A stretch of DNA of 64,000 bases from Cryptomeria japonica (lineage: Eukaryota; Streptophyta; Pinopsida; Cupressales; Cupressaceae), in contig NC_081414.1 in assembly GCF_030272615.1 (NCBI RefSeq), positions 519,943,185-520,007,184 on the forward strand, read 5' to 3'. A program made the translations under genes and the position numbers. Below, one piece after another: positions 48,663-58,856 of the stretch (positions are counted from its first letter, which is position 1; every line of letters starts with the position of its first letter). The notes under the pieces are model-generated. The model was not told the DNA's origin. It saw only the letters and a list, made by a program, of their open reading frames with translations, and searched no databases.

Positions 48663-48788
48663 GCGCTTGTGTCAAGGAACCTGCGCTTGTTTCATGTAAC
48701 CTGCACTTGTGTACCCTTACACAAGTGCATAAGACCTCACACAAGCGCAGAAGACCTTACACAAGCGCAGAAGACCCTACACAAGCAC
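48663..48788 (+). repeat. 3' phased array: three GCGCTTGTGT units facing four inverted units
   Basis: Forward units at 48663, 48683, 48703; inverted ACACAAGCGC-type units at 48719, 48739, 48759, 48779. Spacing is 20 bases within each arm. The arms can pair as a hairpin around 48,716. The core is the same as in the 5' array at 41,241-41,352. Confidence 0.9.
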
Positions 48789-49307
48789 AGAAGTTAGTTT
48801 CTACATCCTCTGTGGGCCCCGCAATGTCCCGCAAGCACTCAAAATTCATGAAATTCAACACATGGGTTTTCAAGATACATACCGCTGCTCCTGCATCGTC
48901 CGGTCATCTAAATGTTCATACACGTTCTCCAAGGTGATCCACCATGGGAATGTTCGCCATCTCTCTGCACGTGTCCTTGTCCAGAGCAACAAATTCTCCT
49001 CTTTGGCTAGTAAAAATGAGCAATTTTCACCCTTTTGGTCTCATTTATAGCTCTTTGTCATTTCATATATGGACATGCGTCCTCTCCATCTTATGTTGGT
49101 CGCGGTCTTGTTCACCTTACATTGCTTGTCCTTCATGCATCTGATCTCCGATTGTCAGTCCATTCGATTCTATCATTTTTATCGATCAATTGGCCTCTTT
49201 CCTGCATGTTTCCGGCCAATTCCTCGAGGGGGCATGCATATGTCATTATTATTTTCTGGGGCATTTTCATTATTGTTCTTTGAAACAACGCTTAAAATCG
49301 CATTGTC

Positions 49308-49323
49308 TCAAAGAGGGGCAAAA
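49308..49323 (+). promoter_or_regulatory. Polypurine tract of element B
   Basis: TCAAAGAGGGGCAAAA directly before the 3' LTR; same sequence as in element C. Confidence 0.9.
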
Positions 49324-50565
49324 TGTAGACACCTAAAAATGGTCAACGCTTGCGGAGTCATACTTTAACATTTGCGCATTGCCTCATTTTAGGTTTTTGC
49401 GTCGCATTAACATTTCTCCTATGATTCACACTTGATCTTTATCATTTGCGAGCATTGAGTCATTCTTCTGTATTCTTCATTTGTCTTGCTTTTGAATTAG
49501 GTCTTGTCGATAACAATCTTTAATCATGATTTTGGTCAATCTTTGTCCTTTTGTCAATCTTGTCATATTGCGATCGATTCGTCATCGATCCTTGTCCTTT
49601 TCAATCATGTCAATTTGGTCAATTTGTCATTAATTTTTGTCAACCAATCTCAATCAAATCATTTATCAACACTGTTCATTTATCAATTCAAAATCATAAT
49701 CGACATTAATTATCTATCATCAAGACCTAATTGTCATCCTTGCATTTCTAATTCATCTTCCAAGGTTTTATGATTTATTCATTTAATCTTGTTTGGCATT
49801 TTCCCTCTAAGTTAAATAATTTATTTATTTATCCTAAGTCTTCTTGTCACAATTAAATGTTTATTTAATTGGCTAATTAATTCCTCCTATTTTTGTAAAT
49901 TAATTAATGAATGAGAAATTATTAATTAATTTACCTATTTTTCATCAATTTTCTAATTTCCAAGTCATCATTTCCAACCTAATTTTCTAAATTCTCCTAT
50001 ATTCCTAAATGTCTATTTCTATTTCAAATTCTTGTCATAAATCTTTGCATAGCAATTTGTCATAAATTGTCATAAATTGTCATAAATCCTTGCATAGCAA
50101 TTTGTCATAGACATGTCATAATTTTGCTATTCTTGATTTGAATTTCCATTCGAATCACTATCATGCTAATCTTGTCATCTCTCCAATTCTTCTATAAATT
50201 GGATGATTTTCTTCAATCAAACCCCTTAAATCCCTTGATTCTTAATCCCGAATTCCTATTAGACTATCGAACTTACGCTTCTAGTACTCTTGAGCTTTTC
50301 ATCAATCTTGCTTTCAATTGTATGTGCACTTGTAGGTGAGATCCACAAATCCATTGAAGAGGAAAGAACAATAATGGAGCCGCATGGAAGGAGCATTCAA
50401 TTCTGCATTTGGTTTGCATAATCTTTCATTTTGAATGCTTTGTTTTCATATCTCTATTGAGTGTGCTTAGGATTAGGTTCATTTGCAATGAGTGCTCTCA
50501 TGATTGAGTTATCATGTCTAGTGTTTTGATCTACTTTTTTGATGATTCCTAATTCCGATGCTACA
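49324..50565 (+). repeat. 3' LTR of element B (1,242 bp)
   Basis: Same as 39848-41112 apart from scattered substitutions and the missing CCCTTGATTCTT duplication. TATA-like TCTATAAATT at 50191-50200. Ends GATTCCTAATTCCGATGCTACA's last base at 50565, followed by CAAAT. Confidence 0.95.
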
Positions 50566-50984
50566 CAAATATCAAATCTCAGCAACAACAACAAGCTTAT
50601 TCAGCTGATGCTAATCAATACCTAGCCTATTCTTTATCACTAGATGGTATTCACCTCCGATCTAGAAAAACACTACCTAATCCCTCTCAGCCAGCTATTA
50701 CTGAGGTACAAGAAGAGCATCCAATCTCTGATCCTAATGATGTAATACCTCAGACTCAAATATTACCACCATTTCCCCAAAGATTGAAAGACAAAGAAGT
50801 TTCAACTGATCAACAGCAAAGCTTTGATATTCTTGATCAACTAAAGCACATTTGTGTTAAAATTCCATTGTTGCAAGCAATAAAGGATGTTCCAATATAT
50901 GGTAAAGCATTGAGAGAGGCATGCCTAAAGAAACCTAGCAGAAAGAAAAAAGATCCCAGTTCATGTTATGGGTCAATTGGCTGA
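50566..50984 (+). pseudogene. Element A gag, C-terminal part (after element B)
   Basis: Resumes in the gag frame directly after the target duplication: PNPN from the left side joins IKSQQQQQAYSADANQYLAY. It runs through LDGIHLRSRKTLPNPSQP and FDILDQLKHICVKIPLLQAI to KDVPIYGKALREACLKKPS. A one-base indel in the A-run near 50,945 shifts the frame; the downstream reading IPVHVMGQLADIMLGKIVIP then belongs to the protease frame. Confidence 0.9.
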
Positions 50985-51513
50985 TATTATGTTAGGAAAA
51001 ATTGTTATTCCAAAGTATTCTGATCCAGGCAGTCCTATTGTTAGTATAGTTATTAATGGCAGTCAAATAAAAAATGTTTTAGTTGATCTAGGGGCAGCCA
51101 TTAATGTAATGACAAGTGAAGTAATGAAACATCTAGAGATAGATAGTTTAAGGGCTACACCCATAGTTCTTCAACTTGTTGATGGCTCTGTAGTAAGACC
51201 TGATGGTATGATAGAAGATATAGTGGTCATTCTAGATTCCTGGGAATATCTTGCAGACTTTATGATTTTATCCCCAAAAGCAACATTGGGGGGATATCCA
51301 GTCATTTTGGGAAGGCCATGGCTTGCCACAACTGATGCATATATTGGGTGTAGATTAGGAGACATGACTGTTTCAAATGGCAATTCCACAAAAACATTGG
51401 CCTTGTATTCCCCTGCAAAACCTCAGCTTGATCAGCATCAGGTTGTTTGGCCTATTTTGGGAGAGGAATCTAAAGAAATTGACTCTATTAATCACCTTAT
51501 GATGATTAATTGA
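50955..51513 (+). pseudogene. Element A aspartic protease
   Basis: Retropepsin-like domain of the Athila kind. Substrate-side sequence IVSIVINGSQIKNVLVDLGA carries the active-site DLG(A) that Athila-type proteases use in place of DTG/DSG, followed by AINVMTSEVMKHLEID. The flap and end motif are YPVILGRPWLATTDAYIGC. The frame is open to TGA 51511-51513. The next frame, 51514-51834, is linker leading to RT (KDSLVDLLKLHRNVFAWD). Confidence 0.85.
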
Positions 51514-51834
51514 GTGCCACTCATGCAGTTATATGATGAAGAATCAATCTTTTATAAGGTCTTGATAAACGAATTAGAAAACCAAGAATTGCAGGAATTG
51601 GTTCTGAATATTGCAGGGTTGGACTTTCCTGCAGCCACTGATATCTTACATACCTTGTTGCCACAAGAACTGTCATATTCTCATGTTTCTGATATAAATC
51701 AGATTGATCTTACTATCAAGATAGAGGTTGAATTGAATAAATATTTGAACATCAACAAGAATATAGCAGATGCTCAGAAAGATAGCCTGGTGGACTTGCT
51801 AAAACTCCATAGAAATGTCTTTGCATGGGATTAG

Positions 51835-52586
51835 AAGGATATGAATGGAATTGATCGAGCAGTTTGTACTCATCGCATTTATATAAAGATGAGTGTTGCC
51901 CCCTCAGACAACCTCAAATAAGAGTCAATCCTACCCTAAAGGAGATAGTTAAGGAACAATTGCAAAAATTGTTGAAAGCTGGGTTTATCTATCCTATCTC
52001 TAACAGTCAATGGGTATCACCTTTGGTGATAGTTCCTAAAAAGGGAGGCAAATGTAGAGTATGTGTTGATTATAGAGCTTTGAACTTAGCCACAAGGAAG
52101 GATCATTTTCCACTGCCATTTGTGGATCAGGTATTGGATTCTCTTGCTGGTAAGAGATATTTTTCATTTCTGGATAGATTTAGTGGCTATAATCAGATAC
52201 AAATAGCTCCTGAGGATCAGGAGAAAACAACATTTACTTGTCCATGGAGCACTTATGCATATTCTGTTCTTCCTTTAGGGTTGTGTAATGCTCCAGCCAC
52301 TTTTCAAAGGGCAGTCATCAGTATTTTTTCTGATATTTCTCAAGACATAATGGAAATTTACATGGATGACTTTACAACCTTTGGTTCTGAATTTGATCAA
52401 GCATTGGGTAATTTGAAGAAAGTTTTGCAGATGTGTGAACACTACAACTTGTCTCTAAATAGTGAAAAGTGGTTCATTATGATGGAAGAAGGAATAGTCC
52501 TTGGTCATCATATATTTGTACAAGACATACAAGTGGATCTAGCAAAGATTGAGGTTATTCAGCATATTAATAACCCTGTGAAGTAG
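51835..52586 (+). pseudogene. Element A reverse transcriptase
   Basis: After an in-frame TAG at 51832-51834 and a frameshift near 51890, the RT runs LRQPQIRVNPTLKEIVKEQL, KAGFIYPISNSQWVSPLVIV, KCRVCVDYRALNLATRKDHF, FSFLDRFSGYNQIQIAPEDQ, SVLPLGLCNAPATFQRAVIS, catalytic IYMDDFTTFG near 52358, LNSEKWFIMMEEGIVLGHHI. YMDD is intact. Ends with TAG 52584-52586 inside PVK-[stop]-KDVRSFLG, probably from CAG. Confidence 0.9.
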
Positions 52587-53160
52587 AAAGATGTGAGAAG
52601 TTTTCTTGGCCATGCTAGATACTGCAGACGGTTCATCAAATATTTTAGCAAAATTGCAAGTCCTTTATATACATTGCTTACTAAAGATGCAAAATTTAAA
52701 TGGACCTCATCATGCAATGAAGCTTTTTTAAAGCTTAAGCATGCTTTGACTCAAGCACCAGTTCTAAAAGGACCTAATTGGTCTCTACCATTCCAAATCC
52801 ATACTGATGCATCTGATTATGCTATAGGAGTAGTGCTAGGACAAAAAGTTGATAAGTTGGAAAATGCAATATATTATATCAGCAAGAATTTGCAGGGACC
52901 TGAATTGAATTATACAGTTACTGAAAAGGAAATGCTAGTTGTCATATATGCCCTTAACAAGTTTAGACACTATATTACAAGGTATCCAATATTTGTGCAT
53001 ATGGATCATACTACAATTAGATGTCTTATGAATAAGCCATCCATCACCGGTAGACTGGCTTGCTGGTTATTGTTGATGCAGGAATTTGATATCACAGTTG
53101 TTGATAAGCCAGGGAAGTCTAATGTTGTTGCAGATTATCTTTCACGTCTTCAATTGCAGG
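52587..53160 (+). pseudogene. Element A RNase H
   Basis: Same open frame as the integrase N-terminus (52593-53819). Tether VRSFLGHARYCRRFIKYFSK; core FQIHTDASDYAIGVVLGQKV, AIYYISKNLQGPELNYTVTE, KEMLVVIYALNKFRHYITRY, then TVVDKPGKSNVVADYLSRLQ. The D, E and D residues are present. A single RNase H, unlike element C. Confidence 0.9.
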
Positions 53161-54664
53161 AAGACTCTACAATAATAGATGACACTTTTCCAGATGAGCA
53201 TTTGTTTCTCATACAGGCTCATACTCCTTGGTATGCTAATATTGTCAACTATTTAGCTGTAGCTAAGATGCCAATTTCTTTTTCTCCTAAGGAAAGAAGG
53301 TTGCTAGTTGAAAAAAGTTTTAACTTTTCATGGATTGCTGATTGTCTATTTTATACTGGACCCAATCAAGTCATGCGAAGATGTGTTAGAGAGGATGAAA
53401 CATATGACATCTTGCATGCATGTCATGATGAGCCATGTGGAGGTCATTTTGCTGCCAAAAGGACAACACTGAAAGTACTCAATACTAGTTATTACTGGAC
53501 TACACTACACAAGGATGCAGCTCAGTACACAAGGAAATGTGCCAGATGTCAGCGAATGGGTAGACCTACAAAATCTGATGAGATGCCACTATACCCTCAA
53601 ATATCTGTTACACCATTTGACAAATGGGGACTAGATTTTGTTGGCCCCATTGATCCACCTTCTAATGGCAAATCTTATATCTTGGTATGTACAGACTATG
53701 TGACAAAATGGGTAGAAGCTAGAGCTATGCAACATGCAAGAGACAATAAGGTACCTGAATTTCTCTATGAAGAAATATTTAAAAGGTATGGAGTACCCAG
53801 GGAAATTGTCTCAGATTAGGGACCATAATTTACATCAACATTGATAAAAGCTTTGGTCAATGAATACAATATAAGACACATAAAATCTACTCCATATCAT
53901 CCAAAGTCTAATGGCCAAGTAGAAGTTACCAACAAAGAGCTTGAGGGTATTCTTACAAAAATAGTGTCTATCAACAAGAAAGATTGGTCTAATCGGCTTT
54001 CAGAGGCAATTTGGGCATATAGAACAACATGAAAACACCAATTGGATTCACACCTCTTGAGATGGTTTATGGCAAAACAACAATGATGCCTATTGAATTT
54101 GAGTATAAAACCTTGAGAACAGCTCTACAACTAAATATGACATTGTCTAAAGCACAGAAGGAATGCATTCAGTAGTTAAATGCTCTTGATGAATGGAGAA
54201 AGATAGTTGTTCAACAGACAGAGTTGATTCAAAACCAAAGAGCTAGATGGCATGATAAATATATCAAAGAAAAGAAATTCAAAGTTGGTAACTAGGCACT
54301 CTTGTATGATTCCAGATATAAGGATGCTATGGGAAAACTCCAAACAAGGTGGTTGGGTCCTTATGAGGTAGAAGAAGTTTTTCACAATGGAGCAGTTCAA
54401 TTGTCCATAATAGATCCTATTCAATTTAAAATCTTAGTGAATGGACACCGACTACGACTTTATCACAAGCCATCTACTAGAGAAGAGTTCCTGAAGCAGT
54501 TTGCTCCTCAAAATGAAATACAAGTTCCTGCAGCAACTGGTATTGTTCTTGCAGCAACTGCCAATGCTTTGGTATCAATTCATGACCTTCCTATTGCATT
54601 TGAGTGTGTTGATAAAGGTGATGTTCCTGTAGCCTCTGCAGTGAACTTATTGACCGTATCATAA
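53161..54664 (+). pseudogene. Element A integrase
   Basis: Zinc-binding HACHDEPCGGHFAAKRTTLK with CARCQRMGRP, then core DKWGLDFVGPIDPPSNGKSY, PREIVSD with TAG and TAA (from CAG, CAA) flanking GP, and YHPKSNGQVEVTNKELEG. The catalytic D, D, E are all present. Stops at 53817, 53826 and 54030, a frameshift near 54032, and TAG near 54173 and 54294 break it. C-terminus 54302-54664: KLQTRWLGPYEVEEVFHNGA and KILVNGHRLRLYHKPS, then a short Ala/Val-rich tail. Confidence 0.9.
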
Positions 54665-55101
54665 TAAAATATTTCCATTAGGAATATTGTTCTTTGTACA
54701 TAAAGTTTCATCCACTACACTCCATCCCACTTTCTTATCTATCACTTCATTTCATTTCACCATCATTTTCACCCAATTGCAGGTACGTGTATATTGTACA
54801 TTATTTTAATTATGCATTTATTAGGTCATTATGATTTTAATTCTATTTTAATCTGCTCCAAACCCAAAATCTCATCAGCTTGTGTGGACACATGCTAGGT
54901 TAAGTTGGGGGGGGTACTTTATGGTCCTTTTTCCGAGTAAGATTTATTATCCCAAACTAATTTCCTAACTGACATTACGTATGATGATTATTATTTCATG
55001 TGAGTGAATAATAACTTCTACCGCCAAATTTAAGATATGTAGATTTTAGCTTTTGTGAATCTGTCAAACATTTTGGTGAAGCTGCGGAATTATTAGAGTA
55101 A
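54665..55101 (+). other. Spacer between integrase and 3' frame of element A
   Basis: No coding signal. Contains GTTAAGTTGGGGGGGGTAC near 54,900, similar to the polypurine tract at 57,452 and possibly a second (central) tract. Confidence 0.45.
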
Positions 55102-57452
55102 ATGATGGGTGGTGATCTGATTCGCCATGAACCCACTGTCCATGAAGGGTTGCTGCAGGATGTTGTCTGTGTGCATTATTTCCAAAACCACGGCTGGCTA
55201 GATTATTTCTTAAGAATCAAGGATTTCAATGATGAAATAGTTGCAGAATTTATGCATTCTTTTGACGAAGGAGAAGCTACAGTTAAGGGGTTGAGGGTAA
55301 TTGCTATAAAGCAACGAATTGCAGAGGTCATAGGGTTGCTGCAGGAAGGAAAACTCTTTCTAGAATCAAAGGATGCAAGGAGTGCCAGGGCAGAGTTCAC
55401 AGTTCCTACTGACAAACCCTTAATGGTGGATAGGCAAGGGACTAGAAGGGTTTCTTTGCCAACACATTGTCCTCAGGTAGCTCTATATATTATGAAATTT
55501 ATTACCTGTGAAGGACGGTATTCAAATCTCCATTCACCTCACTTCAAGTTACTTAGTCATTTGTGTCATTACCGGTGAGTTAATGTCTCAAATTTCTTGT
55601 ATCATCTCATTTCTATAAGTGCTAAGGAGACTAAAAAATATGAAAATTGCTTTGTTAGCTATCATGGACTGGTGAAGTTGCTGGTACAATGGTCCTTGAG
55701 AGATGTTTCATAGATGGAATGGGGTGTATTTGAAGATATTCTGCAATTTAGGGTAGATGAAGCCCCTATTGAAAATAATCTGCCAGTTCAAGAAGAGATA
55801 GTTTTGGAAGGTCTTTCTGGTGAAGATGAGGGTTTGCTGGTTGCTAAAGGAGCTGCAATTATTTTAGAAGAAAATATTGAAGTAGAGTCAATCAAAGGAC
55901 AACCCTCTACCTCTCTTCAAGGAGGTTCACCTATTTTGCAGAGGGAAGGAAAAGAATTGGAAAAAGAGGAGTCAGATGAAGAATTTGTTATCCGGCCATA
56001 GGAAGTGCATATCCCTCCTACAGCCAAGAGGCGTCGAACAAAAACAAAAACTCCTGCGTCTGTTTCAAAAGTGTATGTGAGGAGAACGAGAAAGAGGACA
56101 CAAAAGACTCAACCAGTGAGTAATCCAATAGAGGTGATTGCAGTAGAAACTTCAGAAGAAGAAAACCCTACAGAAGAGGAAATTCAAGAAATCCATATAG
56201 AAGAGGAAATTCAAGAAAACCCTATAGAATAAGAAATTTAGGAAGAAATTGTAATGGATAAGCTTGCAAATCTGGCTTCAGTGGCATTGCAATGTGAGGA
56301 GATTATTGATGATGTTTTATACCAACCTGAAGAAAACGTGGGAGATATGCCAATCCAGAATGAGGAAGTTATTGAAGAAATCCCACGGTCTAAGGTAGGA
56401 CCCATAAGAACTCCTTCATCCCTAACTAGTTTATCAATTGCTTTAACATTCTTTCGGCCATGGGAAATAGAGAAGGATAGGTTGCAAGGGATAATTAATA
56501 AGCAACAAAAAGAGATTGAGAAAAAAGATAATAGAATTAAAGAATTGGAGACTAAGGTAGAAGAGATTTATGGTATGATTCCTGAGATAATGCAGTGTAG
56601 GGCTCCCCCAAGAATTTATGCAGTGCACTTGAAAGAATGGTATCTGAATTTCAGATTAAACCGCATAGTAAGGGATCTTAATCCATCCTTGGAAACACCT
56701 AAGGAATTCTATCATGCTTATCAAACCTCCCCATATTCTGTAAGGAACCTATTATGTGAATTATATTTACATAATTATGTTGTACCCCAGGACAGAGATT
56801 GGAATCCTTTGTTGTACATTGGGGATATTCATCTCAGAGCTCTAATGTCTTGGATACAAAATGAAATGAATATAGGACCACAAGCCTTGGAGTTTGAAAA
56901 ATTGGAACTTGAATGTCCATTGCCTTTGAGGAGGGAATCAGAAGCACCTAGGGTTCTGTATTATGATTGGCAAAAGTTGCTAATAAGAGATGATGTTAGT
57001 AAGATAGTACTTCTAATGAGAGAGGAAGTCTATCAAGCATATGAGCAATTGGTTCATACCCATAAGACAACAGCACTAGAAGGACTAACTCAACACTGGA
57101 ATCATCTACCAGACCATTTAAAACTGGGAGAACCCTACTCATTATAGAATTTTCATGCAGCTATACATAGAGCCTCCAAGTACATATAGCTAGGTAGGGA
57201 GAAATCCAATAATTGGTTGCCATTAATCTTTCAGCCTCCTATCCTTATGTGGCCACTTTTGGCATATCAACCAATAGAATAGAATTATGATGTAGATGTG
57301 GAAGAAACAACTAGATGGTTCAGGTTGAAGAAGATGAAGGGATTTTATTGAAATTTGCCTTCCAAGGGAACCGGACAGGACACTGTTGGTGATTTCAAAG
57401 TTTCAGCAAAAATCAGAAATTTTCCTTTTGCTGGAGGAGCAACAAACCCTTA
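55102..57452 (+). pseudogene. Element A additional 3' reading frame (~780 codons)
   Basis: One frame from ATG 55102 towards TAA 57450-57452, interrupted by TGA/TAG/TAA at 55576, 55711, 55999, 56230, 56239, 57145 and a few later, mostly transition-type. Layout: N-terminal globular region (FNDEIVAEFMHSFDEGEATV, KGLRVIAIKQRIAEVIGL); HFKLLSHLCHYR; acidic stretch; basic, nuclear-signal-like patch (AKRRRTKTKTP, RRTRKRTQKT) near 56.05 kb; a repeated EEIQE acidic segment; coiled coil (QKEIEKKDNRIKELETKVEE) near 56.51 kb; helical C-terminus with YHAYQTSPYSVRNLLCELYL. Athila elements often carry an extra (env-like) 3' frame here, but no signal peptide or membrane helix is evident. The N-terminal part recalls the plant-transposon-protein domain family; by eye only. 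Confidence 0.65.
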
Positions 57453-57465
57453 AAGTTGGGGGGCA
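57453..57465 (+). promoter_or_regulatory. Polypurine tract of element A
   Basis: AAGTTGGGGGGCA directly before the 3' LTR. Confidence 0.8.
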
Positions 57466-58710
57466 TGATAAGTCGGTGTATTGACATATTTTTTATTAGG
57501 ACTCTTAGGTTTTTGGTATCTTTTGGGTTGCATTGTGATAGTAAAATATTGTGAATTGAATATATGTAATCCATGTTTTAAAACTAAATTTAAGAAATCA
57601 TGTTTGAACCTTGTCTGTTAATTCCTACAGCCATGCCAGTTTATTCCTATAGCCAAATGGTTTGTCCCTGTGATAAGCAGATTATTTAGGATGATTTCAT
57701 ATATGAGTTAATGAATGTATTAGTTAAGTAAGATGCATATGCATGTCCTTGTATATTGTTTCTATTTTAGTGTAGATAATAATTGATGCCGCAGTGGAGA
57801 ATTTTCCTTTGCGCCTAAGGATTGGAGAATCACATTCAGATAGCTGGAGGTCAAATTGAAGGACATTCAAGCGAGTGCAATCTATGGCATAATCAAAGTA
57901 GTTGTACTTCACCATTGGGAGTTTAACTCTGGTGCATGTTTAATTTGCAAAATATCTCTTTGGTGTGCAAAGACTATGGTTCGGTTTCAGATCCACAGTT
58001 CCTGCAGCCAAGCTCTCTATTATCCCCTTCATCTGATAGCTATCTGCCTCTTCTTATGGGCATAACTGGAGTTGTCCATTATAGTTTGTCTTTTCTTTAT
58101 AATAAGCTCTTCCTTCTTTTCTGAGTTAGATAGAATGGAAAGGGATTGAGCAGAGTTTTTGTCACACATTCTAAATTTTTCTCTTTTAGAATATGTAATC
58201 ATCTTTCAAGAAAAATGAATAAATATATGTTATTTTGATCTACTAATAGATCTTTGCTAAAAGTTTGATATCACTCATCCAAGGGGGCCCACTTGGTGAG
58301 TGATCCTATGTTTATGATTATTAAAGTTAGTTTTTACTTAGTTGCAGTAGAAGTTTATGACTGGACTATTCCTGCAGCCACTAGAAATAGATCCTTTGAC
58401 TATTCTTGTAGCCAAGGCAGAACGGTGTGATTCCTGTTATTTTTATTATATCTTTTCAGCAGAGTTTTGTAAAGCTTTCATTTAGCCTTTTATGATTTCC
58501 ATTCCTACCTTTCCTATAGTAATTAAGAATAATCATTTAAGGAGCTTAGTGCATATATATTGCACACCCATTTCAAGTTTTACGTTCCTGGATTGACAAC
58601 TAAATGAACACCAGCCATGAGAATAGTAAACTCTACCATATGAATGTTCAAACTTCAGATTGAGATTTCAATTAGAGGTATTATTATTGTCATTATAGTT
58701 GGGGTAGACA
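57466..58710 (+). repeat. 3' LTR of element A (1,245 bp)
   Basis: TGATAAGTCGGTGTATTGAC ... GTTGGGGTAGACA. Followed by AATCC, the target duplication, and then element C sequence. Confidence 0.95.
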
Positions 58711-58856
58711 AATCCTACATCCAATAATTTCTTTAGCTCTACTCTGACCAAGAGAGCAATATGCGGATGCATTTTCCTTAACTTCTGTTTGACTGGTTTG
58801 GCTCCTAGACTAACATTTAAGTGATGCATAATAAGATCTCTATCCAACCCTGGCAT
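58711..58856 (-). pseudogene. Element C reverse transcriptase, N-terminal part
   Basis: Minus strand: MPGLDRDLIMHHLNVSLGAK, PVKQKLRKMHPHIALLVRVE, LKKLLDVGF, then the break caused by element A. It continues at 36982 with IKPVAYLQW. This is the RT start as in other gypsy elements (P.VKQK.R...). Confidence 0.9.

Larger units (their letters stand above)
46090..49307 (+). other. Element B 3' non-coding region with boxes shared with element C
   Basis: In order: A-rich tract 46,253-46,320; GTGAAAACCTGGCAAA at 46325-46340 and a variant at 46365; TGTCCTGAAAAAA array 47,067-47,236; two copies of the GTCTTATACAGG...GAAACCAGAC unit at 47,480-47,560; two-way phased array 48,663-48,788. Several short open stretches (for example 48401-48937) overlap these repeats and look accidental. 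Confidence 0.7.
39848..50565 (+). mobile_element. Element B: 10.7-kb non-autonomous LTR retrotransposon
   Basis: LTRs 39848-41112 and 49324-50565 with identical 5-bp flanks CAAAT (39843-39847 and 50566-50570). Ends are TGTAGACACC and GATGCTACA. The 8.2-kb interior has a polypurine tract, one long Gln/Pro/Ser-rich frame, and several phased repeat arrays, but no protease, RT, RNase H or integrase. It sits inside element A's gag and joins cleanly out. Post-coding sequence, polypurine tract and LTR tip match element C. LTR copies look more alike than those of A, in line with the younger age nesting demands. Confidence 0.9.
36983..58710 (+). mobile_element. Element A: Athila-like Ty3/gypsy, + strand, interrupted by element B
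   Basis: LTRs at 36983-38204 and 57466-58710, gag, PR, RT, RNase H, IN and an extra 3' reading frame. It is flanked by AATCT (36978-36982) and AATCC (58711-58715), a 4/5 target duplication. Removing it restores the RT frame of element C. Without element B its own length is about 11.0 kb. Stops are frequent; nearly all fit C-to-T or G-to-A changes. Confidence 0.95.

Noticed and set aside
48401-48937. 178-codon open stretch in element B
   Set aside because: Runs straight through the two-way repeat array, has biased composition and no family likeness; other copies of this region are non-coding in plan.
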